In this document: in pieces, positions 8,048 through 16,775 of the stretch
How positions within the stretch are numbered: position 1 is the first letter of the stretch
How the letters are laid out: the number at the start of each line of letters is the position of its first letter
Assembly: GCF_900323545.1 (NCBI RefSeq)
Contig: NZ_OOHN01000008.1
Span: forward strand, 2,277,518-2,314,939
Direction of reading: 5' to 3'
From: Actinomyces sp. Marseille-P3109
Lineage (GTDB): Bacteria > Actinomycetota > Actinomycetes > Actinomycetales > Actinomycetaceae
Length of the DNA: 37,422 nt
Program-made: the position numbers and the translations under genes
Notes under the pieces: model-generated
What the model was told of the DNA's origin: nothing
What the model saw: the letters and a program-made list of their open reading frames with translations, nothing else
The model's database searches: none

Positions 8048-11000
8048 GTGAGCACCGACAACACAGACCGCCCCACCCCGCAGACGCCCCGCACACCCGA
8101 CGGCATCGCCTCCGCCTCATCCGAGAAGCCCGTCTCCGAGACGGGGACTGCGGCGTCGGGGGCTCGAGCGGGAGAGACGATGGTCAACCTGGCCGATGAG
8201 GCTCTCGCCTCCCTGAAGAACCTCGCCAGCAAGGTCTCTCAAGCCTCTGGGCCGGTCCCCTCCGCAACGGCCCCCGAGCCGGCCACACCGGTGACGGCGA
8301 CGACATCGGACAGCGCCGCCGACGGCACCGAGGACCGCGACGTCGACACCGTGAACATCCGTACTCAGACGGGCGGGCGTGCCACCGACGGACCCGAGAC
8401 CACCGCCGAGGTCGCCGATACGGCCGATGAAGCAGCTGACGAAGCAGCCGTCGAGCCCTCCGACCAGGAGGCTCCGGCGTCGGCGGTCTCGCAGGAGCCG
8501 CCGGTGGGCACCTTTCCGGTCGGCCGTCCCGCCCAGGACCCGCTGCGCCCGGACGACTCCTCGCCCCGCCCCGTGGTCACTCAGGCGGCGCCGACGCCGT
8601 CCGAGCACTCCGAGCAGGACGGGGAGACGGTCGTGAGGACCGCCATCGACCACGAGGAGACCGACAGCGCGGTGAGCCCCGACATGCCGCCGTCGATTCC
8701 GCCGTCGTCGGCTCCGGGCGAGTCGGCCGCCACTTCCGCAGCCCCGGAGGCCCGCACGGCCCCCGCGGCTTCTACGGTCCCTGCGACCGCCGACTCCGGC
8801 TCGGCCGGATTCTCCTCCCTGTCCTCGGCCAGTACCGCCGAGGACCCCGCGGACCCCGCGGAGCCGGTTCGCCAGGAGGACTCCGTGTCCACCGCGGAGA
8901 CGTCGTCGTCCCCCGAGCAGTCTGTGGATGAGGACGAGCCGCCGGCCGCTGCCGGCGCAGTGAGCGCCACGGGCGCGGAGACGGGTGCAGAGACAGGTAC
9001 GGTGACAGGTACGGTGACAGGCACGGTGACGGCCGCGATCGCGGGCGCAGCGGCTGCCACAGCCGCAGGCTCAGCGGTGAACGCCTCCTCGGCCGGTACC
9101 GCCGAGGACCCTGCGGAGCCTGCGGACGTCTCGGACGAGCCCGAGGATCAGGAGACGACGGCCACGACGCCATCGGCGGCGTCCGCCCCGGCGAGGACGA
9201 ACGACGTCGATGACGATCCCGAGGCAGACGTTCGGGAGGAGACTCAGCAGGCCGCAGGCCCTGAGGTCCCTGCTCCACGGACACAGCAGTCGAGCTCGGG
9301 GACCGTCACCTCCGACGCCCCTACCTCCGACGAGGGCGTCGCTCACGCCACCACGGTCGAGGCAGCCACCGCCGGCGGGGCAGCCGCATCGGCATCATCC
9401 GCGTCGACCGCGGCGTCGGCGTCATCGGCGGCCTCGACGACGGCAGCATCGGCAGTGTCGGCAGTGTCGGCCGTGTCGGCTGCTTCAGCGACCGGTTCGG
9501 CGCCATCGGCTCCCTCCGCCGCCAGAGCCGCAAGGGCAGCGGCTGTTCCGGTGACGGCCGCCAAGGCCAGCACCGCCAGCACCGTCGGTGCTGCTCGCCC
9601 CACCAGCACCACCAGCGACAGGGCCGCCGGAGCTCCCGGTACCGACGGATCCGTCGCCGCTGATGGGCAGCCGGAGAGCCACCCCTTGACAGCACCGGCC
9701 GTCTCATCGGCGGCCTCCCCCGCGGGTGCGTCGTCGGCCCAGCCGGTTGCCGGGCCGTCGGCATCCTCAGCGGCCTCACCGGCGGAACCGACGCCGGACA
9801 CGACGAGTTCGCCCAAGCCGGCCGAGCCTGTCGCCGACAGGCCGGTCGACAACCGCCCCTCGGCCCCCGCCTGGCCGGCCACCCCGGCAGCCCAGCTGGC
9901 TCGGACCAGCTCGGCGGCCAGCGCCTCCACGGCGCGCTCGGCCGAGTCGACCTCCTCCGTGCGTTCCGCTTCCCCCACCGCCAGCGCCTCACCTGCCGGC
10001 TTCTCGACGAACAGGCCCGCCTCGGCCCCCTCCTCGACCGCCTCGGCCCCCTCCTCGAGGCTTCCCGGATACCGCCCGGAGGCCTCCGCCGGCACCCCGG
10101 CCACCACCGCAGCCGAGGCCGCCTCCGAGCCCACGGCCAAGGCCACGGCCACGTCGGTCACGTCGTCGGCCGCGTCACCGGCGTCCGGAACGGCCGCCAC
10201 TGCCGCGGCCACGACAGCGCCGTCCGCATCGGCCTCGGCGCCGTCATCGCCGCAGACCGCTGCGACGCCCCAGGCCTTCCGCCCCGCCCCCGCCTCTCAG
10301 AGCGCACCGACCGCCCGGCCGGCGGCGGCAGCCGGAGCCTCCTCCGCCACAGCGTCCGAGCGGGTCCCGGCATCGAGCTCCGCATCCGCCGCGGCGCCGT
10401 CGGAGCTCTCCTCGCAGCAGTCCCCCGTCTGGCCCTCGACCTCGACCGCCCGGGGCCTCTCGGCGGCCGCGGACGCCCTGGAGAGCGATGACCCCGAGGA
10501 GCGCGGCCGTTCGCGCGCCCGGCAGGCCGCCGCGGCCATGACCGGCTCGGCCGAGGACGACGACAGCATCCTTCTCAAGGGCGCCAGCGTGCTGACCACC
10601 TCGAGCTCGCGCGCCGAGACCCACTGGGCCGGGGTGCTCATCGCCATCGTCCTGTTCCCGGTGGCCTGGTTCCTCGTGCACGACGGCGCCGCCACCCTGA
10701 CCGGCGGCAACCCCTCGGCCTGGCCGGCCGCCGCCTCCCCGATGGGCGCCCTGGAGATCCTGGGTGGGACCGCGGCCTGTGCCGCCGCCCTGTTCATGAT
10801 CTCGCGCTCCTCTTTGGGGGCCTTCGTCGTCGGCGCCATCAGCACGGTCATCGGCCTGCCCTTCGTCCTCATGCCGGGCGTCGCCCAGTCGGTCCTGGGC
10901 CCGACCGTCGACCGGCTTCAGGCCCACTCCGACCTGGGGCACGCCCTGTCCACCTACGTCATGGACGACGGCCTGTCCGGTCGCTTCATCCTCATGGGCG

Positions 11001-11092
11001 TACTCACGATCATGGTCGCGGTCGTCGCCCACCTGGCACGCCGGGCCGGTCAGCACGAGCAGGAGACCGACGACCGCGACAGCCGTGACTGA
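8048..11092 (+). CDS. Ala/Ser/Thr/Pro-rich protein with C-terminal four-helix membrane unit
   Basis: A 1014-residue protein with a GTG start and a clear AAGGAG site 5 nt upstream. Residues 1 to about 850 are low complexity: Ala, Ser, Thr, Pro, Glu and Asp, first acidic, then Ala/Ser-rich, and almost free of aromatic residues. Short DNA repeats lie within it (12-bp units near 8993-9030; SAVSAVSAVSAASA near 9450-9490). A folded part begins around DSILLKGASVL. It has four membrane helices (about residues 862-1000), the SRSSLGAFVVG turn near 919 and the end VVAHLARRAGQHEQE, which matches both halves of the preceding protein. No signal peptide or LPxTG is visible, so the long N-terminus may be cytoplasmic or translocated by the helices. 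Function unknown. Confidence 0.75.
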   Translation: MSTDNTDRPTPQTPRTPDGIASASSEKPVSETGTAASGARAGETMVNLADEALASLKNLASKVSQASGPVPSATAPEPATPVTATTSDSAADGTEDRDVDTVNIRTQTGGRATDGPETTAEVADTADEAADEAAVEPSDQEAPASAVSQEPPVGTFPVGRPAQDPLRPDDSSPRPVVTQAAPTPSEHSEQDGETVVRTAIDHEETDSAVSPDMPPSIPPSSAPGESAATSAAPEARTAPAASTVPATADSGSAGFSSLSSASTAEDPADPAEPVRQEDSVSTAETSSSPEQSVDEDEPPAAAGAVSATGAETGAETGTVTGTVTGTVTAAIAGAAAATAAGSAVNASSAGTAEDPAEPADVSDEPEDQETTATTPSAASAPARTNDVDDDPEADVREETQQAAGPEVPAPRTQQSSSGTVTSDAPTSDEGVAHATTVEAATAGGAAASASSASTAASASSAASTTAASAVSAVSAVSAASATGSAPSAPSAARAARAAAVPVTAAKASTASTVGAARPTSTTSDRAAGAPGTDGSVAADGQPESHPLTAPAVSSAASPAGASSAQPVAGPSASSAASPAEPTPDTTSSPKPAEPVADRPVDNRPSAPAWPATPAAQLARTSSAASASTARSAESTSSVRSASPTASASPAGFSTNRPASAPSSTASAPSSRLPGYRPEASAGTPATTAAEAASEPTAKATATSVTSSAASPASGTAATAAATTAPSASASAPSSPQTAATPQAFRPAPASQSAPTARPAAAAGASSATASERVPASSSASAAAPSELSSQQSPVWPSTSTARGLSAAADALESDDPEERGRSRARQAAAAMTGSAEDDDSILLKGASVLTTSSSRAETHWAGVLIAIVLFPVAWFLVHDGAATLTGGNPSAWPAAASPMGALEILGGTAACAAALFMISRSSLGAFVVGAISTVIGLPFVLMPGVAQSVLGPTVDRLQAHSDLGHALSTYVMDDGLSGRFILMGVLTIMVAVVAHLARRAGQHEQETDDRDSRD

Positions 11093-11885
11093 GCCCGACG
11101 CCGCCCGGCCTTCCTCCGGGGCGCCCTCGCGGCAGGCTCCACAGACGGCCCCACGGATGCAGACGGCCCGCGACGCCGCCCGTGACGCGGTGCCCGTCGT
11201 CGTCGGTTACGTGACCCTGGGGCTGGCCGCCGGGATGCTGCTGGTCGCCGAGGGGCTGTCCTGGTGGTGGGCCCCGGTGTGGAGCCTGGTCATCTACTCC
11301 GGCACCATGCAGATGCTGCTGGTGCCGCTGGCCGGCGGCGGCGAGCCACTGGCAACCATCGCCCTGTCCACCGGCTTCGTCTCGGGTCGGCACGTGTTCT
11401 ACGGCCTGGGCTTCCCCCTGGACCGGGTGCGCGGCGGGGCGCTGACCCGTCTCTACGCCGTCCACGCCATCACCGATGAGGTCTACGCACTCCTGGCGGC
11501 CCGTGATCGTCGGGCCATGAGCGGGCGATACCTGGTGGCCGTGGAGGCGATCAGCCAGTCCTCCTGGGTGGCGGGCACGACCATCGGCGCGCTGGCCGGG
11601 ACGGCGCTGGCCTCCCTGGTGGGCGAGCGCATCGAGCTGCTCGGGTTCGTGCTCACGGCCCTGTTCGTGGTCCTGGCCATTGAGAACTGGCGCAACCACC
11701 CCGATACCGGGGTGCTGTGCCTGGGACTGGTGGCCGGCGGGGTCGGCCTGGCGATGGGCGGATCGGCGGCGCTGCTGACCGCGCTGGTGGCACTCGCCGT
11801 CGGCCTCGTGGGCCTGTACGCCTGGCGCAGCCGCGGGCGAGGGAGCGAGTCTCCTGCGACGACGGCGGGACATGAGGCCGCCTGA
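11085..11885 (+). CDS. azlC: AzlC-family branched-chain amino-acid exporter, large subunit
   Basis: A 266-residue polytopic protein of the AzlC family, the large subunit of a two-component amino-acid exporter. Typical stretches are AVPVVVGYVTLGLAAGMLL, IYSGTMQMLLVPL and FVSGRHVFYGLGFPL, followed by HAITDEVYALL. About six to seven membrane helices are evident. The GTG start overlaps the preceding gene by 8 bp; an ATG at 11158 would remove a 24-residue hydrophilic lead. The stop overlaps the ATG of azlD (TGATG), the usual coupled arrangement. Substrates in the family include leucine, isoleucine and azaleucine; the real one here is unknown. Confidence 0.88.
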   Translation: MTEPDAARPSSGAPSRQAPQTAPRMQTARDAARDAVPVVVGYVTLGLAAGMLLVAEGLSWWWAPVWSLVIYSGTMQMLLVPLAGGGEPLATIALSTGFVSGRHVFYGLGFPLDRVRGGALTRLYAVHAITDEVYALLAARDRRAMSGRYLVAVEAISQSSWVAGTTIGALAGTALASLVGERIELLGFVLTALFVVLAIENWRNHPDTGVLCLGLVAGGVGLAMGGSAALLTALVALAVGLVGLYAWRSRGRGSESPATTAGHEAA

Positions 11886-12208
11886 TGCTCACCACCCCGC
11901 AGATCGCGATCGCCGTCGTGGTCGTCGCCGTCATCACCTTCGCCTGCCGGATCGCCCCCTTCGTGCTGCTGCGCGGACGCAAGGACAGCGCGCTGCTGGC
12001 CTTCCTGTCCCGGGCGATGCCCCTGGGCGTCATGATCGTGCTGGTGGCCTACACGCTGGGCGGCGTGAGCCTGGCGCCGTCCACCTGGCTGCCAGCGGTC
12101 GGCGGGATCGGGGCGACGGCGGGACTGCACCTGTGGCGGCGCTCGATCGGCCTGTCGCTCATCGGCGGCACCGGCGTCTACGTCGCCCTCAGCCTGCTGC
12201 TGGGCTGA
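11885..12208 (+). CDS. azlD: AzlD-family small exporter subunit
   Basis: A 107-residue protein with four predicted helices and the AzlD start pattern, AVVVVAVITFACRIAPFVLL followed by a basic RGRK and AMPLGVMIVLVAYTL. It is the small partner of AzlC and follows it with a TGATG overlap, so the two are made together. Its last 20 bp overlap tail-to-tail with the convergent TMEM175 gene. Confidence 0.87.
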   Translation: MLTTPQIAIAVVVVAVITFACRIAPFVLLRGRKDSALLAFLSRAMPLGVMIVLVAYTLGGVSLAPSTWLPAVGGIGATAGLHLWRRSIGLSLIGGTGVYVALSLLLG

Positions 12209-12983
12209 CCCGGCGCGGTCGGTGTCCGGCCATGTAGAAGACGATGAGGGCCACGTAGGTGACCACGCTCAGCCAGGCACTGACCAGGCCCAGCAGCGCG
12301 GCCAGCGCGTACAGCCACGGCCCCATGGCGAAGCGCCGGGTCATGGACCGCACCTCCGCCTCCGTCACCTCAGGCCGCAGGCGCCTCCGGTCCCGGATCA
12401 CCGTGCGCCACAGGGCGTTGAAGAACAGCCCACCGACCACCATGACCAGCCCGTAGAAGACAGCGCCCGTGCGCTCGTCGTGGCCGGACTCCAGGGAGCG
12501 GGTGAGCACCGAGGTGGCGAAGGGCAGGAAGGCGACATCGAGCAGGAGGAAGAGGTTGCAGATGAGCATCCACTGGTCGACGCTGCGCACCCGCACGAAG
12601 ATGGCGTGATGGTTGAGCCAGACCTGCCCCACCAGCAGGAAGCTGAGCACGAAGCCCACGTAGCCGGGCCACAGGGAGGCCAGGGCGCGCAGGAGGCTCC
12701 CGCCCTCGTCGGGCAGCTTGATCTCCAGGCTCAGCAGGGTGATCGCGATGGCGATGACGCCGTCGCTGAAGGCCTCCAGACGCCCGGTCGAGATCAGCCC
12801 CGGTCCATCCTCTCCTCCGGTGCCGCCGGCCCCGGCGGCCGCCCCCTCCTCGGGAGCCGGGTCGGCAACGGCGTCCGAGACCGCGACATCCGCGTTCGCG
12901 CGCCCGTAGGCGTCGGGGCAGATGCCCTCGGCGAGATCGTCGGCAGAGCCATCACCCGAGTCATGGTGGCGATGGGCAGTCAT
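12189..12983 (-). CDS. TMEM175 (DUF1211) family potassium channel
   Basis: A 264-residue protein. Residues 1-65 are acidic and disordered. The membrane part starts with RLEAFSDGVIAIAITLLSLEI, the FSDGVxAIxxTLL signature of TMEM175 helix 1, which lines the potassium pore. Further helices follow, including GYVGFVLSFLLVGQVWLNHHAIF and a C-terminal pair, about six in total; bacterial members act as multimers. The ATG at 12983 is chosen because GGAAGGAGAAGGC precedes it; a start five codons upstream lacks this. The stop lies inside the end of azlD, so the two convergent transcripts must overlap. Confidence 0.88.
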   Translation of the reverse strand: MTAHRHHDSGDGSADDLAEGICPDAYGRANADVAVSDAVADPAPEEGAAAGAGGTGGEDGPGLISTGRLEAFSDGVIAIAITLLSLEIKLPDEGGSLLRALASLWPGYVGFVLSFLLVGQVWLNHHAIFVRVRSVDQWMLICNLFLLLDVAFLPFATSVLTRSLESGHDERTGAVFYGLVMVVGGLFFNALWRTVIRDRRRLRPEVTEAEVRSMTRRFAMGPWLYALAALLGLVSAWLSVVTYVALIVFYMAGHRPRRVSPAAG

Positions 12984-13117
12984 GCCTTCTCCTTCCATCC
13001 GCGATCAGTGGCGACGTTGAACCCGATCGCCATCTCCGGCATGGCTCGGGGAGCCGGACCGCAACCACCGTACTGCCGAGGGGCATTCTGCGCGTGCGGG
13101 GACCTTTCCCTGCGGCC

Positions 13118-13176
13118 GGGGACATCTCACGCGTACGGATGCGGGATTTCTGTCCTCGTACGCGTAGAAGGTCCCC
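13118..13176. repeat. Hairpin repeat with GGGGAC/GTCCCC outer arms, copy 1
   Basis: Outer arms are GGGGAC (13118-13123) and GTCCCC (13171-13176). Inner arms are perfect: ACGCGTACG (13129-13137) and CGTACGCGT (13157-13165), with a 19-nt loop. It lies between divergent genes (TMEM175 and the EphE-like hydrolase). A related hairpin with the same outer arms is at 24184-24262, and both are preceded by a CTTTCC-CGGCC stretch. Role unknown. Confidence 0.6.
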
Positions 13177-13250
13177 GTGCGTGGTGAGCCGAACCAGTCC
13201 GTCCCCGACGGCGCCCGGCACCCCCGTGGGCGGTGCCGGGCGCCGGCCAG

Positions 13251-13256
13251 TAGGCT
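13251..13256 (+). promoter_or_regulatory. -10 box of a leaderless transcript (EphE-like gene)
   Basis: TAGGCT ends 6 nt before the GTG at 13263, which places the transcription start at the start codon. The box has the same sequence and spacing as the one in front of the penicillin-binding protein at 19974-19979. Confidence 0.55.
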
Positions 13257-13262
13257 GCGACC

Positions 13263-14171
13263 GTGCCTGTTGACGTCAATCGCCCCGGCCCCTGGACCCA
13301 CCGCGACCTCACCGCCCGCGGCACCCGTTTCCATGTCGCGCTGGCGGGCCCGGAGGCCCCGACCGGCGCCGGCCCCCTGACCCTCCTGGTCCACGGCTTC
13401 CCCGAGTGCTGGTGGACCTGGCGTCACGTCATCCCTGCCCTCGCGCAGGCAGGACACCGCGTGGCGGCTCTCGACCTGCGTGGCTTCGGCGGCTCGGACC
13501 GGCCGCCGTCGGGCTATGACCTGGTGACACTGGCCCAGGACCTGGCCGCCGTGGTCCGCTCCCTGGGCCACGAGCGGGCCGTGGTCATCGGAGCGGGGCT
13601 CGGCGGCCAGGTCGCCTGGGCGCTGCCGCACGTGGCCCCGGACCTGACGATGGCGATCGTCCCGATCGGCGCCCCCCACCCGCTCGCGCTGCGGTCGCTG
13701 CGGGCCCGGGTGCTGTCGGGGCCGGCGCTGCAGTATGCGAGCCTGCAGATCCCGGGCCTGGCCGAGCGGCGCCTGCGCAGCCGCGGCGCCCTGGAGGGTC
13801 TGCTGCGCTCCTGGGCCGGGCCTCATACCCGGGAGGCGGTGGCCGAGGAGGCCTCCTACTACGCCGAGCTCCTCTCCCGGCCCGGTGCCGCCCGCAGCGC
13901 CCTGGAGCCGCTGCGCAACCTCATGCTGTCCCGGGCGGAGACGGCGGCGCTGGACAAGCCGGTAGCGGTGCCCGTCCTGTCGGTCCAGGGCGAGCTCGAC
14001 CCCGTCCAGCCCGCCCAGGCCTACGCGCGCGACACCCACCACGTGACCGGAAACCTGCGCCAGGCGACGATCCGCCGCTCCGGCCACTTCCCCCAGGAGG
14101 AGGCCCCAGCCGAACTCGTCCGGGTCCTGCTGTCCTTCCTGGCCGACGTCGCCCCGGCCGCCTCCGTCTGA
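13263..14171 (+). CDS. EphE-like alpha/beta hydrolase lacking the nucleophile
   Basis: A 302-residue alpha/beta hydrolase resembling actinobacterial epoxide hydrolases (EphE, Rv3670, in the same neighbourhood in mycobacteria). Present are the oxyanion motif VHGFPECWWTW, LDLRGFGGSDRP, the acid in QGELDPVQP and the catalytic-type His in RSGHFPQEEAP. The nucleophile elbow, normally G-x-D/S-x-G, reads GAGLGG. Residue 112, where Asp or Ser is expected, is Gly (codon GGG at 13596-13598). The fold should be intact, but normal epoxide or ester hydrolysis is unlikely. The GTG start follows a leaderless -10 box. The gene ends before a perfect palindrome that can stop transcription from both sides. Confidence 0.82.
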   Translation: MPVDVNRPGPWTHRDLTARGTRFHVALAGPEAPTGAGPLTLLVHGFPECWWTWRHVIPALAQAGHRVAALDLRGFGGSDRPPSGYDLVTLAQDLAAVVRSLGHERAVVIGAGLGGQVAWALPHVAPDLTMAIVPIGAPHPLALRSLRARVLSGPALQYASLQIPGLAERRLRSRGALEGLLRSWAGPHTREAVAEEASYYAELLSRPGAARSALEPLRNLMLSRAETAALDKPVAVPVLSVQGELDPVQPAQAYARDTHHVTGNLRQATIRRSGHFPQEEAPAELVRVLLSFLADVAPAASV

Positions 14172-14201
14172 CCTTCCGTTCATGCCTTCCCTTCATGCCT
14201 C

Positions 14202-14266
14202 GAGCCGGGCATATTTCGCGTAGCCCTACAGAAATACTGTAGGGCTACGCGAAATATGCCCGGCTC
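14202..14266. repeat. Palindrome family I, copy 1 (perfect 30-bp arms), likely bidirectional terminator
   Basis: The left arm (14202-14231) begins GAGCCGGGCATATTTCGCG; the right arm (14237-14266) is its exact reverse complement, with the 5-nt loop AAATA. It lies between two convergent genes. Related copies are at 16675-16739 and 34416-34476. Confidence 0.85.
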
Positions 14267-14294
14267 GGCAGGTGCGGTGCGGTGCGACGCCGGC

Positions 14295-15683
14295 TCACAC
14301 CGGCTGGCGAAGGTTGTCCATGAGGGGACGGCGGTCGAGCTGGGCGGGCAGCCAGGTGGTCGCCACCGCGAGCACCAGTGAGATCCCGCTGACGAGCGCC
14401 AGCAGCCCCACCGGGACCGAGGCGACCAGAACCGCCATCCCGCCCCCGGAGTACAGCGCGGCGTAGACGGCGCTGAAGGCGGTGGCGGCCAGCCCGAAGA
14501 GGATGCCGGTGACGGCGTAGATGACGCCCTCCAGCGCGGTGGAGGCCAGGACCGTACGGGTCCGCGCCCCGATGACCCCCAGCAGCGCGCCCTCCTGGCG
14601 CCGGGCCCGCCCCACCATGGCGATATTGGCGATCCCCCCGACGCCGGCGATGAGGAAGATCGGCACCCCGACGGTGAGGAACCCGTTGACCGAGCCCTGG
14701 GCCCCGGTGGCCTGCCCGGCGCCGACGGCGGCGTAGACGGTTCCGGTCATGGCCACGGCAATGGCGAAGGGAACGATCGTCGTCATCGACAAGGAGGCGC
14801 GGTGGCGGGCATTGGCACGGGCGGCGAACCAGGCGGGGCTGCGGCCCGGGATGAGCGCGGTCCACCAGGTCAGCAGCGGCCGCAGGGTCCAGTTCGGCAC
14901 GCTGAGGGCCGCGATCGCGGCGATGAGCCCCATGGAGCCGCCGACGACCGCGCGCTCCCCAGGGTCGTTGAGGTTGGCACCGGCGGCGACCATCTCCGCC
15001 CTCTCCGCCTCGTTGAGAGGCATGGCGCTGTCGAAGGGAACCAGCACCAGGGCCAGGACCAGGACACCGACAATCACCCACTGCCACCACCGGGTCCGAG
15101 TCTGCGGGGCAGATGCCTCCCGCAGCGCCTGCATCTCGGGGACCGACGCCGCCCGCCGGGCCGCCCCCGTCCCGCCGAGGACGCAGAAGAGCGTCGTCAC
15201 GGCGATGGTCAACGGCACCCCGAAGCCCGGCATGATCACCGGGAGATCGTGCGGAAAGCCCTCGAACTCCCGCCAGGTGAGCAGGTAGACGCGGGCCAGC
15301 GGCAGCGAGGCCACCGCCCCGAGGAGCCCTCCGAGCAGACCGACAGCCCCGACCTGCGCCAGGATGATGCGGCGGATGCGACTGCCGGGGATGCCCAGGA
15401 CCTTCCACAGCGCGTGCGAGCGCTGCTGAGCCGAGACGGTCAGTCCCAGCGTTGTGGACAGGATGACGGCGGTGGCCAGCCCCGCGTAGGACACGAGGCT
15501 GGAGCCGATGATGTGGGAGGCGTTGACGAGCTCGGCCACGCCCTGGGCCTGGGCCCAGCTCAGGGCGCTGTACCAGGCGATGGTGATGACGCCGATGATG
15601 GCTCCGCCGACGGTGGCGACGAGCAGCGACCACAACCACTGGCGGGCGTGGTGGCGCAGGTCGCTCCAGATGAGTGTGACCAT
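14295..15683 (-). CDS. ABC transporter permease (FtsX/MacB-like)
   Basis: A 462-residue membrane protein starting MVTLIWSDLRHHARQWLW. A first helix (about 15-40) is followed by helices near 58-80, 105-130 and 150-175. A charged loop (185-205) contains PEMQALREASAPQTR, and a second set of helices lies in the C-terminal half. The FtsX-type pattern SYAGLATAVILSTTLGLTVS with RSHALWKVLGIPGSRIRRII and the repeat VGRARRQEGALLGVIGARTRTV is typical of the duplicated FtsX permease family. It follows the ATP-binding gene by 32 bp. Such pairs export peptides or lipids or resist antimicrobials; the substrate cannot be read here. Confidence 0.85.
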   Translation of the reverse strand: MVTLIWSDLRHHARQWLWSLLVATVGGAIIGVITIAWYSALSWAQAQGVAELVNASHIIGSSLVSYAGLATAVILSTTLGLTVSAQQRSHALWKVLGIPGSRIRRIILAQVGAVGLLGGLLGAVASLPLARVYLLTWREFEGFPHDLPVIMPGFGVPLTIAVTTLFCVLGGTGAARRAASVPEMQALREASAPQTRTRWWQWVIVGVLVLALVLVPFDSAMPLNEAERAEMVAAGANLNDPGERAVVGGSMGLIAAIAALSVPNWTLRPLLTWWTALIPGRSPAWFAARANARHRASLSMTTIVPFAIAVAMTGTVYAAVGAGQATGAQGSVNGFLTVGVPIFLIAGVGGIANIAMVGRARRQEGALLGVIGARTRTVLASTALEGVIYAVTGILFGLAATAFSAVYAALYSGGGMAVLVASVPVGLLALVSGISLVLAVATTWLPAQLDRRPLMDNLRQPV

Positions 15684-15715
15684 GATCTTTTCCGATCCTC
15701 TCCGTCTCTTCGCCG

Positions 15716-16483
15716 TCAGGCGGCGCGTGAGGCGCGGGCCGCGTGGACGAGCTCGGCGATCTGGCGGGCGTCACGGCAGCTGGTCCACTGCACCAGGTGC
15801 CCCTGGCTCATGACGGCGACCGCGTCGGCCTTGGCGGCGGCCTCGACGTCGTGGGTCACCATGACCACGGTGGTGCCCTGCTCGGTGAGCCGGCGCAGCC
15901 AGTCCAGGACGAGGGCGGCGGAGCTCAGGTCGAGGGCACCGGTGGGCTCGTCGGCGAAGACGATCCGGGGCCGGCTGGCCATGACGCGGGCGATGGCCAC
16001 GCGCTGGCGCTCCCCGCCGGAGAGCTGGTGGGGCTTGAGGCCGGTGCGGTGAGCGAGCCCGACGGCGTCGAGGGCCGCCCGGGTCTGGGCGTCGCTCAGG
16101 GGACGCCCGGCCAGGCGCGAGGGCATGGAGACGTTGTCGGCGGCGCTCAAGGAGGCGATGAGGTTGTACTCCTGGAAGACGAAGCCGACGTGGCGGGCGC
16201 GGAACCGGGCGCGCTCGGCCGGCCGCATCCCGGAGGTGACGGTGCCGAGCATGGTCACCTGGCCGTCATTGGGCTCATCGAGCCCAGCCATGCAGTGCAG
16301 CAGCGTCGACTTGCCCGATCCGGAGGCTCCGACGACGGCGGTGAAGCTGCCCTCGGGCAGGTCGGCGTCGACGTGGTCCAGGGCGGTGACGCGGGCGTCC
16401 TGACGTCCGGGGACCTCGTAGACGCGGGTGAGGCCGCGCAGGCGGATGGCGACCGACGACGCGGCCGGTCCAGGCGGAGACAT
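15716..16483 (-). CDS. ABC transporter ATP-binding protein (MacB/LolD-like)
   Basis: A 255-residue ATPase partner of the permease. Motifs in order: AIRLRGLTRVYEVPG, Walker A GASGSGKST, Q-loop VFQEYNLIASLSA, signature LSGGERQRVAIARVMASRP, Walker B IVFADEPTGALD and H-loop VTHDVEAAAKADAV. This is the MacB/LolD/YknY class that works with FtsX-type permeases. The frame stays open upstream to a GTG at 16663, but that would add 60 low-complexity residues and start 12 bp from a terminator-like palindrome. The ATG at 16483 is therefore preferred, though it lacks a strong ribosome site. The N-terminus remains uncertain. Confidence 0.87.
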   Translation of the reverse strand: MSPPGPAASSVAIRLRGLTRVYEVPGRQDARVTALDHVDADLPEGSFTAVVGASGSGKSTLLHCMAGLDEPNDGQVTMLGTVTSGMRPAERARFRARHVGFVFQEYNLIASLSAADNVSMPSRLAGRPLSDAQTRAALDAVGLAHRTGLKPHQLSGGERQRVAIARVMASRPRIVFADEPTGALDLSSAALVLDWLRRLTEQGTTVVMVTHDVEAAAKADAVAVMSQGHLVQWTSCRDARQIAELVHAARASRAA

Positions 16484-16674
16484 CACGGGCGGTGTTCCGA
16501 CCGGCGTCGCTGATGGCGTTGCCGAGGAGGGCGGCACGACCCGAGCGGAGGGGGAGGAGGGGGTGGATGCCTCCAGCCTGGCCGCTCCAACCCTTCCGCC
16601 CCATCCGGCCATCTGGCGAATCGGGGGTGGGGCTAGCCCGACATCAGCCCCGGACGCCTCCACCTGACGTCCTC

Positions 16675-16739
16675 GAGCCGGTCATCTTTCGCGTAGCCCT
16701 ACAGAAAAACGGTGGGGCTACGCGAGATTCGCCCGGCTC
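16675..16739. repeat. Palindrome family I, copy 2 (imperfect)
   Basis: The left arm begins GAGCCGGTCATCTTTCGCG at 16675; the right arm ends CGAGATTCGCCCGGCTC at 16739. The centre, TAGCCCTACAG and AAAAACGGTGGGGCTA, resembles copy 1 but has mismatches. It lies 36 bp past the nth stop, so it probably terminates nth. Confidence 0.75.
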
Positions 16740-16775
16740 GACGGCGGCTCCGCGGGTACCGCGCTCAGACACCCA

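Noticed and set aside
13005..14183. 392-codon minus-strand frame opposite the EphE-like gene
   Set aside because: Shadow frame running through a hairpin repeat; no recognisable domain.
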